From positions 53,244-117,243 of the forward strand of contig JAFWOP010000005.1 in the NCBI GenBank assembly GCA_017545365.1: DNA of 64,000 nucleotides. Direction: 5' to 3'. The translations under genes were made by a program, and so were the position numbers. The notes under the pieces are model-generated. The model worked only from the letters and a program-made list of their open reading frames with translations. It did not search any database and had not been told where the DNA came from. This document shows, one piece after another, positions 1-7,376 of the stretch (its first letter is position 1; each line of letters opens with the position of its first letter). The stretch comes from Bacteroidales bacterium. GTDB lineage: Bacteria; Bacteroidota; Bacteroidia; Bacteroidales; P3.

Positions 1-1421
1 ATATAGGCACTAATCATGAAGAGGATGAGGATGTAAAGACCCCAGCGGAGGATGCGGTTGTGTGGCAGGCGGGCAAATTCGTGCTCTTTGTCGCGGTTGC
101 ACCATTCCACCACTGTCATCAGCACCAAGGCTGCGGTGAGCAACCAGGCATCAAGCTGCGAGGTGATGGTGGCGGGCTGCCCGTCGAACAGGTTCCCGAA
201 CATGAGGCCGTAGTATTCAAAGGCCTCCTCGATGCTGTCGGAGCGGAATAGAATCCACCCCATAGTGGCAAGGAAGAAAGTGAGCAGCATCTGCCCCAAT
301 TCCTTGAATGATGGCAGCCTGCGGCCCGCTGCTACCACATCGGTGTACCTGCGGTTCTTGCCGAGGAGGATAAGGGGGAGGAAGAGAAGGGCGTGGAACG
401 CACCCCATGCCACAAAGGTCCAGTTGGCCCCATGCCATAGACCGCTGACAAGGAAGATGACGAAGGTGTTGAGCACCACACGTCCTTTGGGTACGCGGCT
501 GCCGCCGAGGGGGATATATATGTAGTCGCGGAACCAAGTGGTCAACGATATATGCCACCGCCTCCAGAATTCTGCAATATCGCGGCTAAAATATGGCACA
601 TTGAAGTTCCTGCGTAGTGTGATGCCGAACATCTTGGCACAACCGATGGCGATATCGCTGTAGCCCGAAAAGTCGCCATAGATTTGAATGGTGAACAATG
701 CCGCGGCCAGCAGCAAGGAGGTGCTGCTGAACCGGTGGGGGTGTCCGTATATTTGGTCGACATATAGCGCGCAACTGTCGGCGATGACCATCTTCTTGAA
801 AAAGCCCCAAAGCATCTGCCGCATCCCGTCGACGCACTGGCGGTAGTCGAAATGCCGTCCGTTTTCAAATTGGGGTAGGAGGCTGGTTGCCCTCTCTATG
901 GGTCCGGCCACTAATTGGGGGAAGAAGCTCACATAAGCGAAAAAAGCGGCCATGTCGCGGGTGGGGGTGATGCTGCCTCGGTAAACATCGATGCTGTAGC
1001 TGAGGGCTTGGAAGGTGTAGAACGAGATGCCCACGGGCAATATCAGGTGGAGCAATATGCCGTCAGCCTTGCCGTCCAAGAACAAGTCGGCAAAAGACTG
1101 GGCGAAGAAGTCGTAATACTTGAACAGGCAGAGGATAAGCAGGTTGACGGTTATATTTGACCAAAGGATGGCCTTGGCCTTCGCTTTGGCATGAGAGTCG
1201 GCATCGTCCGTCGCCACCCTGGCCATACCTATTCCTGAAAGATAGCTGCAAAGGGTGGTGAAGGCTATCAGCAGCAGAAAACGCCAGTCCCACCAGCCGT
1301 AGAACAGGTAGGATGCGGCAATCACAAACACGTTCTGCCAGCGGGTTTGGCGGCGGAGCAACCAGTAAACGACAAACGTTATTGGCAGAAAGATAATGAA
1401 TTCTATAGAGTTGAACAGCAT
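1..1421 (-). CDS. MBOAT-family membrane O-acyltransferase, AlgI-like (3' end outside window)
   Basis: The minus strand from the ATG at 1421 reads open to base 1 (473 codons seen, no stop), so the C-terminus lies outside the window. It is a polytopic membrane protein starting MLFNSIEFIIFLP, and carries the family signature around RRWHISLTTWFRDYIYIPLGG and the catalytic-histidine motif SGLWHGANW. Members of this AlgI/DltB family move an acyl group, usually acetyl, across the membrane onto an exopolysaccharide or wall polymer. The substrate cannot be told from sequence, and any SGNH-type partner would lie to the left. A good promoter stands just upstream. Because the ORF has no stop inside the window it is easily missed, and the shorter frames over the same bases are shadows. 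Confidence 0.9.
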   Translation of the reverse strand, partial: MLFNSIEFIIFLPITFVVYWLLRRQTRWQNVFVIAASYLFYGWWDWRFLLLIAFTTLCSYLSGIGMARVATDDADSHAKAKAKAILWSNITVNLLILCLFKYYDFFAQSFADLFLDGKADGILLHLILPVGISFYTFQALSYSIDVYRGSITPTRDMAAFFAYVSFFPQLVAGPIERATSLLPQFENGRHFDYRQCVDGMRQMLWGFFKKMVIADSCALYVDQIYGHPHRFSSTSLLLAAALFTIQIYGDFSGYSDIAIGCAKMFGITLRRNFNVPYFSRDIAEFWRRWHISLTTWFRDYIYIPLGGSRVPKGRVVLNTFVIFLVSGLWHGANWTFVAWGAFHALLFLPLILLGKNRRYTDVVAAGRRLPSFKELGQMLLTFFLATMGWILFRSDSIEEAFEYYGLMFGNLFDGQPATITSQLDAWLLTAALVLMTVVEWCNRDKEHEFARLPHNRILRWGLYILILFMISAY

Positions 1422-1430
1422 ATTCAGTTT

Positions 1431-1461
1431 GCAAAGATACAAAAAAAACTCGACTGACAAA
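1431..1461 (-). promoter_or_regulatory. Bacteroidota-type promoter for the MBOAT gene
   Basis: On the minus strand TATCTTTG (-7 box, within 1431-1439) is preceded 18 bp upstream by TTTG (1458-1461). The start codon follows about ten bases downstream of the -7 box, giving a very short leader. Confidence 0.65.
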
Positions 1462-1579
1462 GTGTAATGGCCAAAAAACACGCACCCCAAACCCTTGCCC
1501 GCCCCCTTTGTGGAGACCTCAGAGGTGATAAAAAGAGCATTATTTTTAGGCAGAATAGTGTTAATTAAAAAAAAATGCT

Positions 1580-1587
1580 TATCTTTG
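1580..1587 (+). promoter_or_regulatory. -7 box TATCTTTG upstream of ridA
   Basis: A perfect TAnnTTTG box followed by C. No clear TTTG is seen at the -33 position. It lies 70 bases before the chosen ridA start and inside the long N-terminal frame extension, which argues that the extension is not translated. Confidence 0.6.
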
Positions 1588-1656
1588 CAATTTGAAAGAT
1601 GCGATAGGGTATATGTCTTTTTATATATAGAACAATATAATAATCAACATAGTACT

Positions 1657-2031
1657 ATGAAGAAAATAATCAACACCCCCAATGCACCTGCTGCCATCGG
1701 ACCTTACAGTCAGGCCGTTTTGGCTGGCAGCACCCTCTACATTTCTGGTCAGATCCCCATCAACCCTGCCACCAAGGAAGTGCCCGAAGGCATTACGGCT
1801 CAGACCGAGCAAGTGATGCAAAACATCAAGGCTATCCTCGACGAAGCCGGGTTCACCTTCCAGGACGTGGTCAAATCCACCTGCCTCCTGGCCGACATGG
1901 AGTATTTCAAACCCATGAACGAGGTGTACGCTAAATACTATAGCACCGATTGCCCCGCCCGTGCCGCCTTTGCCGTCAAAGGTCTGCCTATGGGTGTCCT
2001 CGTCGAGATTGAGACTATCGCAGTAAAATAA
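1657..2031 (+). CDS. ridA: RidA family enamine/imine deaminase
   Basis: A 124-residue protein starting MKKIINTPNAP, the exact length of the YjgF/YER057c/UK114 (RidA) family. The family hydrolyses reactive 2-aminoacrylate and related imines released by PLP enzymes, protecting enzymes in the cytosol. Visible signatures are GPYSQAV near the N-terminus, SGQIP, the CPARAAF segment carrying the substrate-binding arginine, and the terminal VEIETIAV. The frame is open 162 bases further upstream from a TTG, but the promoter box at 1580 and the family length favour the ATG at 1657. A 9-bp-period repeat separates it from the dehydrogenase gene. Co-transcription with bcd is possible but not shown. Confidence 0.95.
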   Translation: MKKIINTPNAPAAIGPYSQAVLAGSTLYISGQIPINPATKEVPEGITAQTEQVMQNIKAILDEAGFTFQDVVKSTCLLADMEYFKPMNEVYAKYYSTDCPARAAFAVKGLPMGVLVEIETIAVK

Positions 2032-2033
2032 TG

Positions 2034-2067
2034 TCTAACTAGTCCGACTAGTCTGACTAGTCTGACA
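2034..2067 (+). repeat. 9-bp-period CTAG tandem repeat
   Basis: Three to four units of YGACTAGTC sit between ridA and the acyl-CoA dehydrogenase. Each unit holds the palindrome GACTAGTC. A nearly identical array follows the dehydrogenase gene at 3228-3257. Confidence 0.85.
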
Positions 2068-2082
2068 TAAAACCCAAAATAC

Positions 2083-3222
2083 ATGGATTTTAGCTTTGCC
2101 AAACAAGACACACTCTTCCTGCAGATGATTCGCGAATTTGCAGAGAAAGAGGTCAAACCCCTTGCCGCCGAAGTCGACGAGCAGGAACGCTTCCCCATGG
2201 AAACCGTGCAAAAAATGGCCAGGATGGGCCTCATGGGTATCCCCATCCCCACTCAGTACGGTGGTGCCGGCGGCACCAATATCATGTACGGCATGGCCGT
2301 GGAGGAACTCTCTAGAGTCTGCGCCACCACCGGCGTCATCCTTTCAGCCCATACCAGCCTCTGCTGCGCCCCCATCCTCGAGGCCGGCACCGAGGAACAG
2401 AAGATGAAGTATTTGCCCAAACTGGCTAGCGGCGAGTGGATTGGTGCATTCGGCCTCACCGAACCCAATGCTGGCACCGACGCCGCAGGTCAGCAGACCA
2501 TGGCCGAGCTGGACGGCGAAGAATGGGTGCTCAACGGCAGCAAAATATTCATCACCAACGGCAGCTACGCCAATGTGTTCATCATCATTGCTATGACCGA
2601 TAAGAGCCTCGGCACCAAAGGCATCAGTGCCTTCATCGTCGAGAAGTCCGACCCCGGATTCAGCGTAGGCAAAAAAGAGAAGAAAATGGGCATCCGCGGA
2701 AGTGCCACCACCGAACTCATCTTCGAAAACTGCCGCATCCCCAAGGACCGTCTGCTCGGCCAGATAGGCAAAGGCTTTGGCCTGGCCATGAAGACCCTCG
2801 ACGGCGGTCGTATCGGCATCGCCGCTCAGGCACTGGGTATTGCACAGGGCGCCATGGACGAGACCGTCAAGTATACCAAGGAACGCAAACAGTTCGGCCG
2901 CAGCATCAGCCAGTTCCAGAACACCCAGTTCCAGATGGCCGACCTCGAAACCAAGGTGCAGGCCGCACGTCTGCTCGTGCGTCGTGCCCATTATAACAAG
3001 GACAACGGCCTTCCCTATAGCGCCGAGGCCGCTATGGCCAAGCTGTTCTGCGCCGAGACCGCAATGGAAGTGACCACCAAGGCCGTCCAGTTCCATGGCG
3101 GCTACGGCTACACCCGTGAATATCCCGTCGAACGCATGATGCGTGACGCCAAAATCACCGAAATCTATGAAGGCACCAGCGAAGTGCAACGCATGGTGAT
3201 TGCCGGTAAATTGTTCAAATAG
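2083..3222 (+). CDS. bcd: Short-chain acyl-CoA dehydrogenase (butyryl-CoA dehydrogenase type)
   Basis: At 379 residues it has the usual length of short-chain acyl-CoA dehydrogenases, FAD enzymes that interconvert butyryl-CoA and crotonyl-CoA. Seen in order are the N-terminal helical domain, AFGLTEPNAGTDAAG and ITNGSYANVF of the middle domain, ERKQFGRSISQFQ, FHGGYGYTREYPVER, and the C-terminal IYEGTSEVQR whose glutamate is the catalytic base in this family. etfB and etfA follow directly, the arrangement of Bcd-EtfAB complexes that couple crotonyl-CoA reduction by NADH to ferredoxin reduction in fermenters. Butyrate formation is an inference: thiolase, hydroxybutyryl-CoA dehydrogenase and crotonase genes are not in the window. 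Another short-chain acyl-CoA substrate is possible. Confidence 0.93.
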   Translation: MDFSFAKQDTLFLQMIREFAEKEVKPLAAEVDEQERFPMETVQKMARMGLMGIPIPTQYGGAGGTNIMYGMAVEELSRVCATTGVILSAHTSLCCAPILEAGTEEQKMKYLPKLASGEWIGAFGLTEPNAGTDAAGQQTMAELDGEEWVLNGSKIFITNGSYANVFIIIAMTDKSLGTKGISAFIVEKSDPGFSVGKKEKKMGIRGSATTELIFENCRIPKDRLLGQIGKGFGLAMKTLDGGRIGIAAQALGIAQGAMDETVKYTKERKQFGRSISQFQNTQFQMADLETKVQAARLLVRRAHYNKDNGLPYSAEAAMAKLFCAETAMEVTTKAVQFHGGYGYTREYPVERMMRDAKITEIYEGTSEVQRMVIAGKLFK

Positions 3223-3227
3223 TATCA

Positions 3228-3257
3228 GACCAGTCCGACTAGTCTGACTAGTCCGAC
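3228..3257 (+). repeat. 9-bp-period CTAG tandem repeat, second copy
   Basis: Three units of the YGACTAGTC type between bcd and etfB, closely matching the array before bcd. The two copies bracket the bcd gene. Confidence 0.85.
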
Positions 3258-3273
3258 ACAATAATAATAGAAA

Positions 3274-4059
3274 ATGAAAATCGTTGTTTGCATAAAACAA
3301 GTGCCGGACACCACCGAGGTGAAAATTAATCCGCAGACCGGCACGCTAATCCGTGAGGGCGTTCCCAGCATCATGAACCCCGACGACAAAGGTGGTTTGG
3401 AATTCGCTCTTCAACTGAAAGATAAATATGGCGCACATGTGACCGTCATCACCATGGGCCTCCCCCAGGCCGAGGCTATCCTTCGCGAAGCACTCGCCAT
3501 GGGTGTCGACCGTGCCATCCTGCTCACCGACCGCAAACTGGGCGGTGCCGACACCCTCGCCACCTCTAGTGCTATCGCAGGTGCTCTCCGCACGATGGAC
3601 TACGACCTCATCATCACCGGCCGTCAGGCCATCGATGGCGACACCGCACAGGTGGGTCCCCAAATCGCCGAACACCTCGACCTCCCGCAGGTCTCTTATA
3701 TGGAAGACCTCCAGTACGACGAGGCCACCAAGACCTTCACCGTCCGCAAGCAGATGGAGGACGGCTACCAAATCCTTCAGATGCAGGCCCCCTGCGTCGT
3801 CACCGCCCTCGCCAGTGCCGTGCAGCCCCGTTACATGACGGTCAACGGCATTGTCACCGCCTACGACAAAGAAGTCGAAGTATGGGGCGCCGACCGCATC
3901 AATGTCCCCGAAGACCGCATCGGCAAAGCCGGTTCCCCCACCTCTGTGTTCAAGTCGTTCCCCAAGCAGTTGAAACCTGCCGGCCAGACCTTTGAAGTGT
4001 CTCCCGAAGAGGCTGTGGAACTCATCGTCAACAAACTAAAAGAGAAACATATTATCTAA
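3274..4059 (+). CDS. etfB: Electron transfer flavoprotein, beta subunit
   Basis: 261 residues starting MKIVVCIKQVPDTTEVKI, the typical EtfB opening. The stretch TGRQAIDGDTAQVGPQIAEH is the kind seen in EtfB of Bcd-associated, electron-bifurcating flavoproteins of anaerobes rather than in the mitochondrial respiratory type. The protein pairs with EtfA, binds FAD, takes hydride from NADH and delivers electrons to the acyl-CoA dehydrogenase and probably ferredoxin. Placement between bcd and etfA, with five bases to etfA, supports one operon. The bifurcating assignment is an inference from motif and context. Confidence 0.94.
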   Translation: MKIVVCIKQVPDTTEVKINPQTGTLIREGVPSIMNPDDKGGLEFALQLKDKYGAHVTVITMGLPQAEAILREALAMGVDRAILLTDRKLGGADTLATSSAIAGALRTMDYDLIITGRQAIDGDTAQVGPQIAEHLDLPQVSYMEDLQYDEATKTFTVRKQMEDGYQILQMQAPCVVTALASAVQPRYMTVNGIVTAYDKEVEVWGADRINVPEDRIGKAGSPTSVFKSFPKQLKPAGQTFEVSPEEAVELIVNKLKEKHII

Positions 4060-4064
4060 TAGCC

Positions 4065-5069
4065 ATGAATTTACAAGATTATAAAGACGTTTACGTATTT
4101 GCCGAGCAGCGCGACGGCAAAATCCAGAATGTAGCTCTTGAGCTGTTAGGTAAGGCTCGCGAGCTGGCCGACGCCAACAATGAGAAAGTCGTAGCCATCC
4201 TTTTGGGCAAAAACATCAAGGGCGAGGCCCAAACACTAGTGGAGCACGGTGCTGACAAAGTGCTGGTGGTCGACAACGACCTTCTGGCCAACTATCTGAC
4301 CGAGCCTTACACCCAGGCCATCACCCAGATTATCCAAGAGCAGAAACCCAGCATCCTCCTCATCGGTGCCACCACCATCGGCCGTGACCTCGGCCCCCGT
4401 GTCTCCGCTCGTAACATCACCGGCCTCACCGCCGATGCCACCAAGTTGGAAATCAGCGACGACGAAGCCCACGAGTTCCGCATGACCCGTCCTGCTTTCG
4501 GCGGCAACCTGATGGCCACCATCCTCTGCAAAAACCACCGTCCGCAGATGTCTACCGTCCGTCCCGGCGTGATGCAGAAAATGGCTGCCGACCCCACCCG
4601 CAAGGGCGAGGTGGTCGACTATGCCGTCAAGTTCGACGAGGCGAAGATTGCCCGCGTGAAAATCCTGAAGACTGTCAAGGAAGAGAAGGTAATCACCGAT
4701 ATCAGCCAAGCCAAAGTGCTGGTCAGCGGTGGTCGTGGTGTCGGCAATAAGGAAGGCTTTGCAAAGCTCGAAGCTCTGGCAAAAGAGTTGGGTGGCGAGG
4801 TCTCCAGCAGCCGTGCCATGGTTGACGCCGGCATCATGGAGCAGAGCCGTCAGGTTGGACAAACCGGTAAAACCGTCCGCCCCAACCTCTATTTGGCCTG
4901 CGGCATCAGCGGTGCTATCCAGCACCTGGCCGGCATGGAAGAGAGCGACCTGATTATTGCCATCAATAAGGACAAGTTTGCTCCCATTTTCAGCGTTGCC
5001 GACCTAGGCATCGTAGGCGACCTTCACAAGATTGTCCCCATGCTCACTGAACGCTTAAAGAACATCTAA
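4065..5069 (+). CDS. etfA: Electron transfer flavoprotein, alpha subunit
   Basis: 334 residues. The N-terminal half is the Rossmann-like ETF domain (DVYVFAEQRDGKIQNVALEL, then GATTIGRDLGPRVSARN). The C-terminal half is the FAD-binding domain with VSGGRGVGNKEGF, SSRAMVDAG, QVGQTGKTVRPNLYLACGIS and AINKDKFAPIFSVADLGIVG, all standard for EtfA. It forms the heterodimer with EtfB. It is the last gene of the bcd-etfB-etfA block, and a terminator hairpin follows within 30 bases. Confidence 0.95.
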   Translation: MNLQDYKDVYVFAEQRDGKIQNVALELLGKARELADANNEKVVAILLGKNIKGEAQTLVEHGADKVLVVDNDLLANYLTEPYTQAITQIIQEQKPSILLIGATTIGRDLGPRVSARNITGLTADATKLEISDDEAHEFRMTRPAFGGNLMATILCKNHRPQMSTVRPGVMQKMAADPTRKGEVVDYAVKFDEAKIARVKILKTVKEEKVITDISQAKVLVSGGRGVGNKEGFAKLEALAKELGGEVSSSRAMVDAGIMEQSRQVGQTGKTVRPNLYLACGISGAIQHLAGMEESDLIIAINKDKFAPIFSVADLGIVGDLHKIVPMLTERLKNI

Positions 5070-5096
5070 TAAACGTTTTTTTCTTTTAACACAATA

Positions 5097-5138
5097 GGGG
5101 TCACACCTTTTCTAGACAAGTGGCCCCCTTGTTTTTTA
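5097..5138 (+). terminator. Rho-independent terminator after etfA
   Basis: The stem GGGGTCAC (5097-5104) pairs with GTGGCCCC (5120-5127) with one G-U wobble and is followed by a T-rich run to 5138. Confidence 0.7.
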
Positions 5139-5447
5139 TATGCGTCTCACAATAGAAATCGCGCCATTTGGAAAACAACTTGCGATTGGCAATTCCTCCC
5201 TCAGGTTGCGCCTTCGCTCCTTTTGAATTCATTGTAAACTATTTCCAAGATTATTTTTAGAGTGCGCATTCTAAAATTGCCCTAGTTTTTTCTTTATTCT
5301 TGCTTGCAAAAACCGAAGGCGGGCCGAATGTGGTATGGGTGTCTTCCGATGGCCTTATGTCGGTTATTCCTTGCCATTTACAGGGTTGTCTTTAATCGTT
5401 TGTCAGTAGGTTGGAAATCATAATTATTTAGTTTATTGATACTTTTT
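5139..5447. other. Gene-free stretch upstream of nagB
   Basis: About 310 bases without a credible reading frame or recognised RNA. The only clear structure is a near-perfect 22-bp palindrome at 5255-5276. Confidence 0.6.
5255..5276. promoter_or_regulatory. 22-bp near-palindrome, possible operator
   Basis: TTTTAGA and TCTAAAA arms flank the self-complementary core TGCGCA, with a single mismatched base pair. It lies about 170 bp before the nagB promoter. A role in amino-sugar regulation is only a guess. Confidence 0.3.
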
Positions 5448-5479
5448 TTTGCAGTAATAAAGTTTTTTTAGTATTTTTG
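5448..5479 (+). promoter_or_regulatory. Promoter of nagB
   Basis: TTTG (5448-5451) and TATTTTTG (5472-5479) with a 20-bp spacer match the Bacteroidota sigma factor consensus. The resulting leader is about 100 nt of AT-rich sequence. Confidence 0.8.
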
Positions 5480-5587
5480 CAAACGGTTTGTTTGTGATAG
5501 TATTATGGGGCATGTGCGGCTAACTGTTGATAATTAACGAGGTACAATATTATATAGAAATATTATTAATTAATTTATAAAAGTACA

Positions 5588-6409
5588 ATGAGGGTCATTA
5601 TTGCAAAGAATTACAATGACATGTCTGTATGGGCGGCAAATTTCGTCGCCAAGAGAATCTTAGATGCTAACCCTACACCCGAAAAGCCATTCGTCTTGGG
5701 CTGCCCTACCGGCAGTTCCCCCCTCGGCCTCTATCAGCATCTGGTTGAATTGAATAAAAAGGGTGTTATCAGTTTTCAAAACGTTGTGACCTTCAACATG
5801 GACGAGTATGTGGGTCTTGACGTAAACCATCCCGAGAGCTATCATAGTTTTATGTGGAACAACTTCTTCAACCACATTGATATTAAGAAGGAGAATGTCC
5901 ACATCCTTGATGGCAATGCCCCCGACCTCGTGGCCGAGTGTGCCCATTATGAGGAGATGATAGCGCAGGCTGGTGGTATTGACCTGTTCATGGGTGGTAT
6001 TGGTCCCGACGGTCACATCGCATTCAACGAACCGGGCAGCAGCCTGGCATCAAGGACCCGTATCAAAACCCTCACGACCAACACCATCGAGGCCAACAGC
6101 CGTTTCTTCAACGGCGATATGTCGCTGGTACCCAAACAGGCACTCACTGTTGGAGTGGGTACTGTGATGGCCGCCCGTGAGGTCCTGATTCTCTGCAATG
6201 GCACCAAGAAAGCCCGTGCCCTACATCACATGATTGAAGAGGGTGTCAGTCACATGTGGACTGCCAGCATGCTGCAGATGCACCAGCATGGCAATGTCGT
6301 TTGCGACGAGGAGGCCTGTGAGGAATTGAAGATTAGCACTTATAATTATTTTAAGGACAAACAGCGTCTGGAGGGTATCGTGGACCACTACCTCCATTTG
6401 TTTGATTAA
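5588..6409 (+). CDS. nagB: Glucosamine-6-phosphate deaminase
   Basis: A 273-residue protein of the usual NagB length. It converts glucosamine 6-phosphate to fructose 6-phosphate and ammonia in the cytosol, the entry of amino sugars into glycolysis. Motifs are GCPTGSSPLGLY (phosphate binding), FNMDEYVGL with the catalytic aspartate, GGIGPDGHIAFNEPGSSL with the aspartate, histidine and glutamate of the active site, and the substrate loop ASRTRIKTL. It is a single-gene unit with its own strong promoter and a strong terminator. No nagA or transporter is next to it. Confidence 0.97.
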   Translation: MRVIIAKNYNDMSVWAANFVAKRILDANPTPEKPFVLGCPTGSSPLGLYQHLVELNKKGVISFQNVVTFNMDEYVGLDVNHPESYHSFMWNNFFNHIDIKKENVHILDGNAPDLVAECAHYEEMIAQAGGIDLFMGGIGPDGHIAFNEPGSSLASRTRIKTLTTNTIEANSRFFNGDMSLVPKQALTVGVGTVMAAREVLILCNGTKKARALHHMIEEGVSHMWTASMLQMHQHGNVVCDEEACEELKISTYNYFKDKQRLEGIVDHYLHLFD

Positions 6410-6430
6410 TAAAGTTTAGTTGGTATGTAT

Positions 6431-6473
6431 GAAGTGGGGGGTCTGCAAACGACTCTCCATTTCATTTTTTGTT
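6431..6473 (+). terminator. Terminator of nagB
   Basis: A 13-bp stem (6431-6443 with 6451-6463, three G-U wobbles), a seven-base loop, then ATTTTTTGTT. It lies in the short gap between convergent nagB and miaA. Confidence 0.75.
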
Positions 6474-6488
6474 CCCATTCAGAGGTGC

Positions 6489-7358
6489 TCAGAGTGTTCT
6501 GGAAGGATATTTCTTGAGCCAGGTGAGTTGTTTTTTGGCATAGTGCCAGGTATTGAGGCGGATGGCATCGGTCACCTGCTGACGCTGTTCCCGGCTTAAA
6601 GGACGGGGGCTTTGTCCTTTTTCCCAAAGGGTGAAGAACTCCTTGTACCCTACAGTGTTGAGCGGCGTGAGGCGGCGTAGGGGGTAAAGTTTCTGGGCTT
6701 CCTCTTCTAATCCGCTGTCCATCATCATGTCCACCCTACGGTTGATGCGCTGGCGCAGTTCGTCGCGGCTGCGTTCGATGATGGTGGTCTCGATGGTGAA
6801 GGGCCGGGGCTTGTGGGGCTGGCGGATGAGCTGGCTGTAGGGCTTTCCTGCTGTCAGACAGACCTCTAAGGCACGTTGGATGCGCACGCCGTTGGCCAAG
6901 TCTACTTGGGCGTAGTAGTCGGGGTCGAGCTGCTTGAGCATCAGCCGCAGACTTTCCACCCCTTCGGTCCTTAGTTTCTGCTGTAGCTCGGCCCTTAGTT
7001 GGGGTGCGGGGTCGGGGAGAACCGAGATGCCGCGGCAGAGTGCTTCGATGTATAGCCCGCTGCCACCCACAGCGATGACGGTGTCGTGCCGTTGGAATAG
7101 GGTGTCCAGCTTCCTAAGGGCTTCCTGTTCGTAAGAGAAGACGTTGAAGGGCTCTTCTACCGAGCGGCAGGCAATGAAATGGTGTGGGGCGGCGGCCAGC
7201 TCTTCGGGCGAAGGACGGGCAACCCCTATGTCCAGCTCGGAATAGAACTGGCGCGAGTCGCACGACACAATCTCTGTCTTCAGCTCTTGGGCGAGCCTGA
7301 TGGCGTGTGCGGTCTTGCCTGATGCCGTGGGGCCGAGTATGAGGATGAGTCTGCTGAT
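6489..7358 (-). CDS. miaA: tRNA dimethylallyltransferase
   Basis: MiaA adds a dimethylallyl group to A37 of tRNAs reading UNN codons. The translation shows the P-loop GPTASGKT at residues 9-16, the SCDSRQFY segment, the GGSGLYIEAL motif and RIQRALEV. The P-loop and the residues before it (SRLILIL) are in frame, but no ATG, GTG or TTG lies between the upstream stop (that of cca, 7377-7379) and the P-loop. The best family-consistent start is ATC at 7358, a rare initiation codon, giving 289 residues. The first ATG (7268) would delete the P-loop. A sequence error of one base (ATC for ATG) would also explain it. It is the last gene of the 13697-6489 operon, 18 bases after cca. Confidence 0.85.
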   Translation of the reverse strand: MSRLILILGPTASGKTAHAIRLAQELKTEIVSCDSRQFYSELDIGVARPSPEELAAAPHHFIACRSVEEPFNVFSYEQEALRKLDTLFQRHDTVIAVGGSGLYIEALCRGISVLPDPAPQLRAELQQKLRTEGVESLRLMLKQLDPDYYAQVDLANGVRIQRALEVCLTAGKPYSQLIRQPHKPRPFTIETTIIERSRDELRQRINRRVDMMMDSGLEEEAQKLYPLRRLTPLNTVGYKEFFTLWEKGQSPRPLSREQRQQVTDAIRLNTWHYAKKQLTWLKKYPSRTL

Positions 7359-7376
7359 GGCTGAAGTGATTGACGG

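Noticed and set aside
2034..3257. CRISPR-like interpretation of the TAGTC arrays
   Set aside because: The period is 9 bp with no spacers and no cas genes, so these are minisatellites, not CRISPR.
2344..3300. 318-codon minus-strand frame over bcd
   Set aside because: Shadow of the acyl-CoA dehydrogenase gene; no promoter or homology that I recognise.
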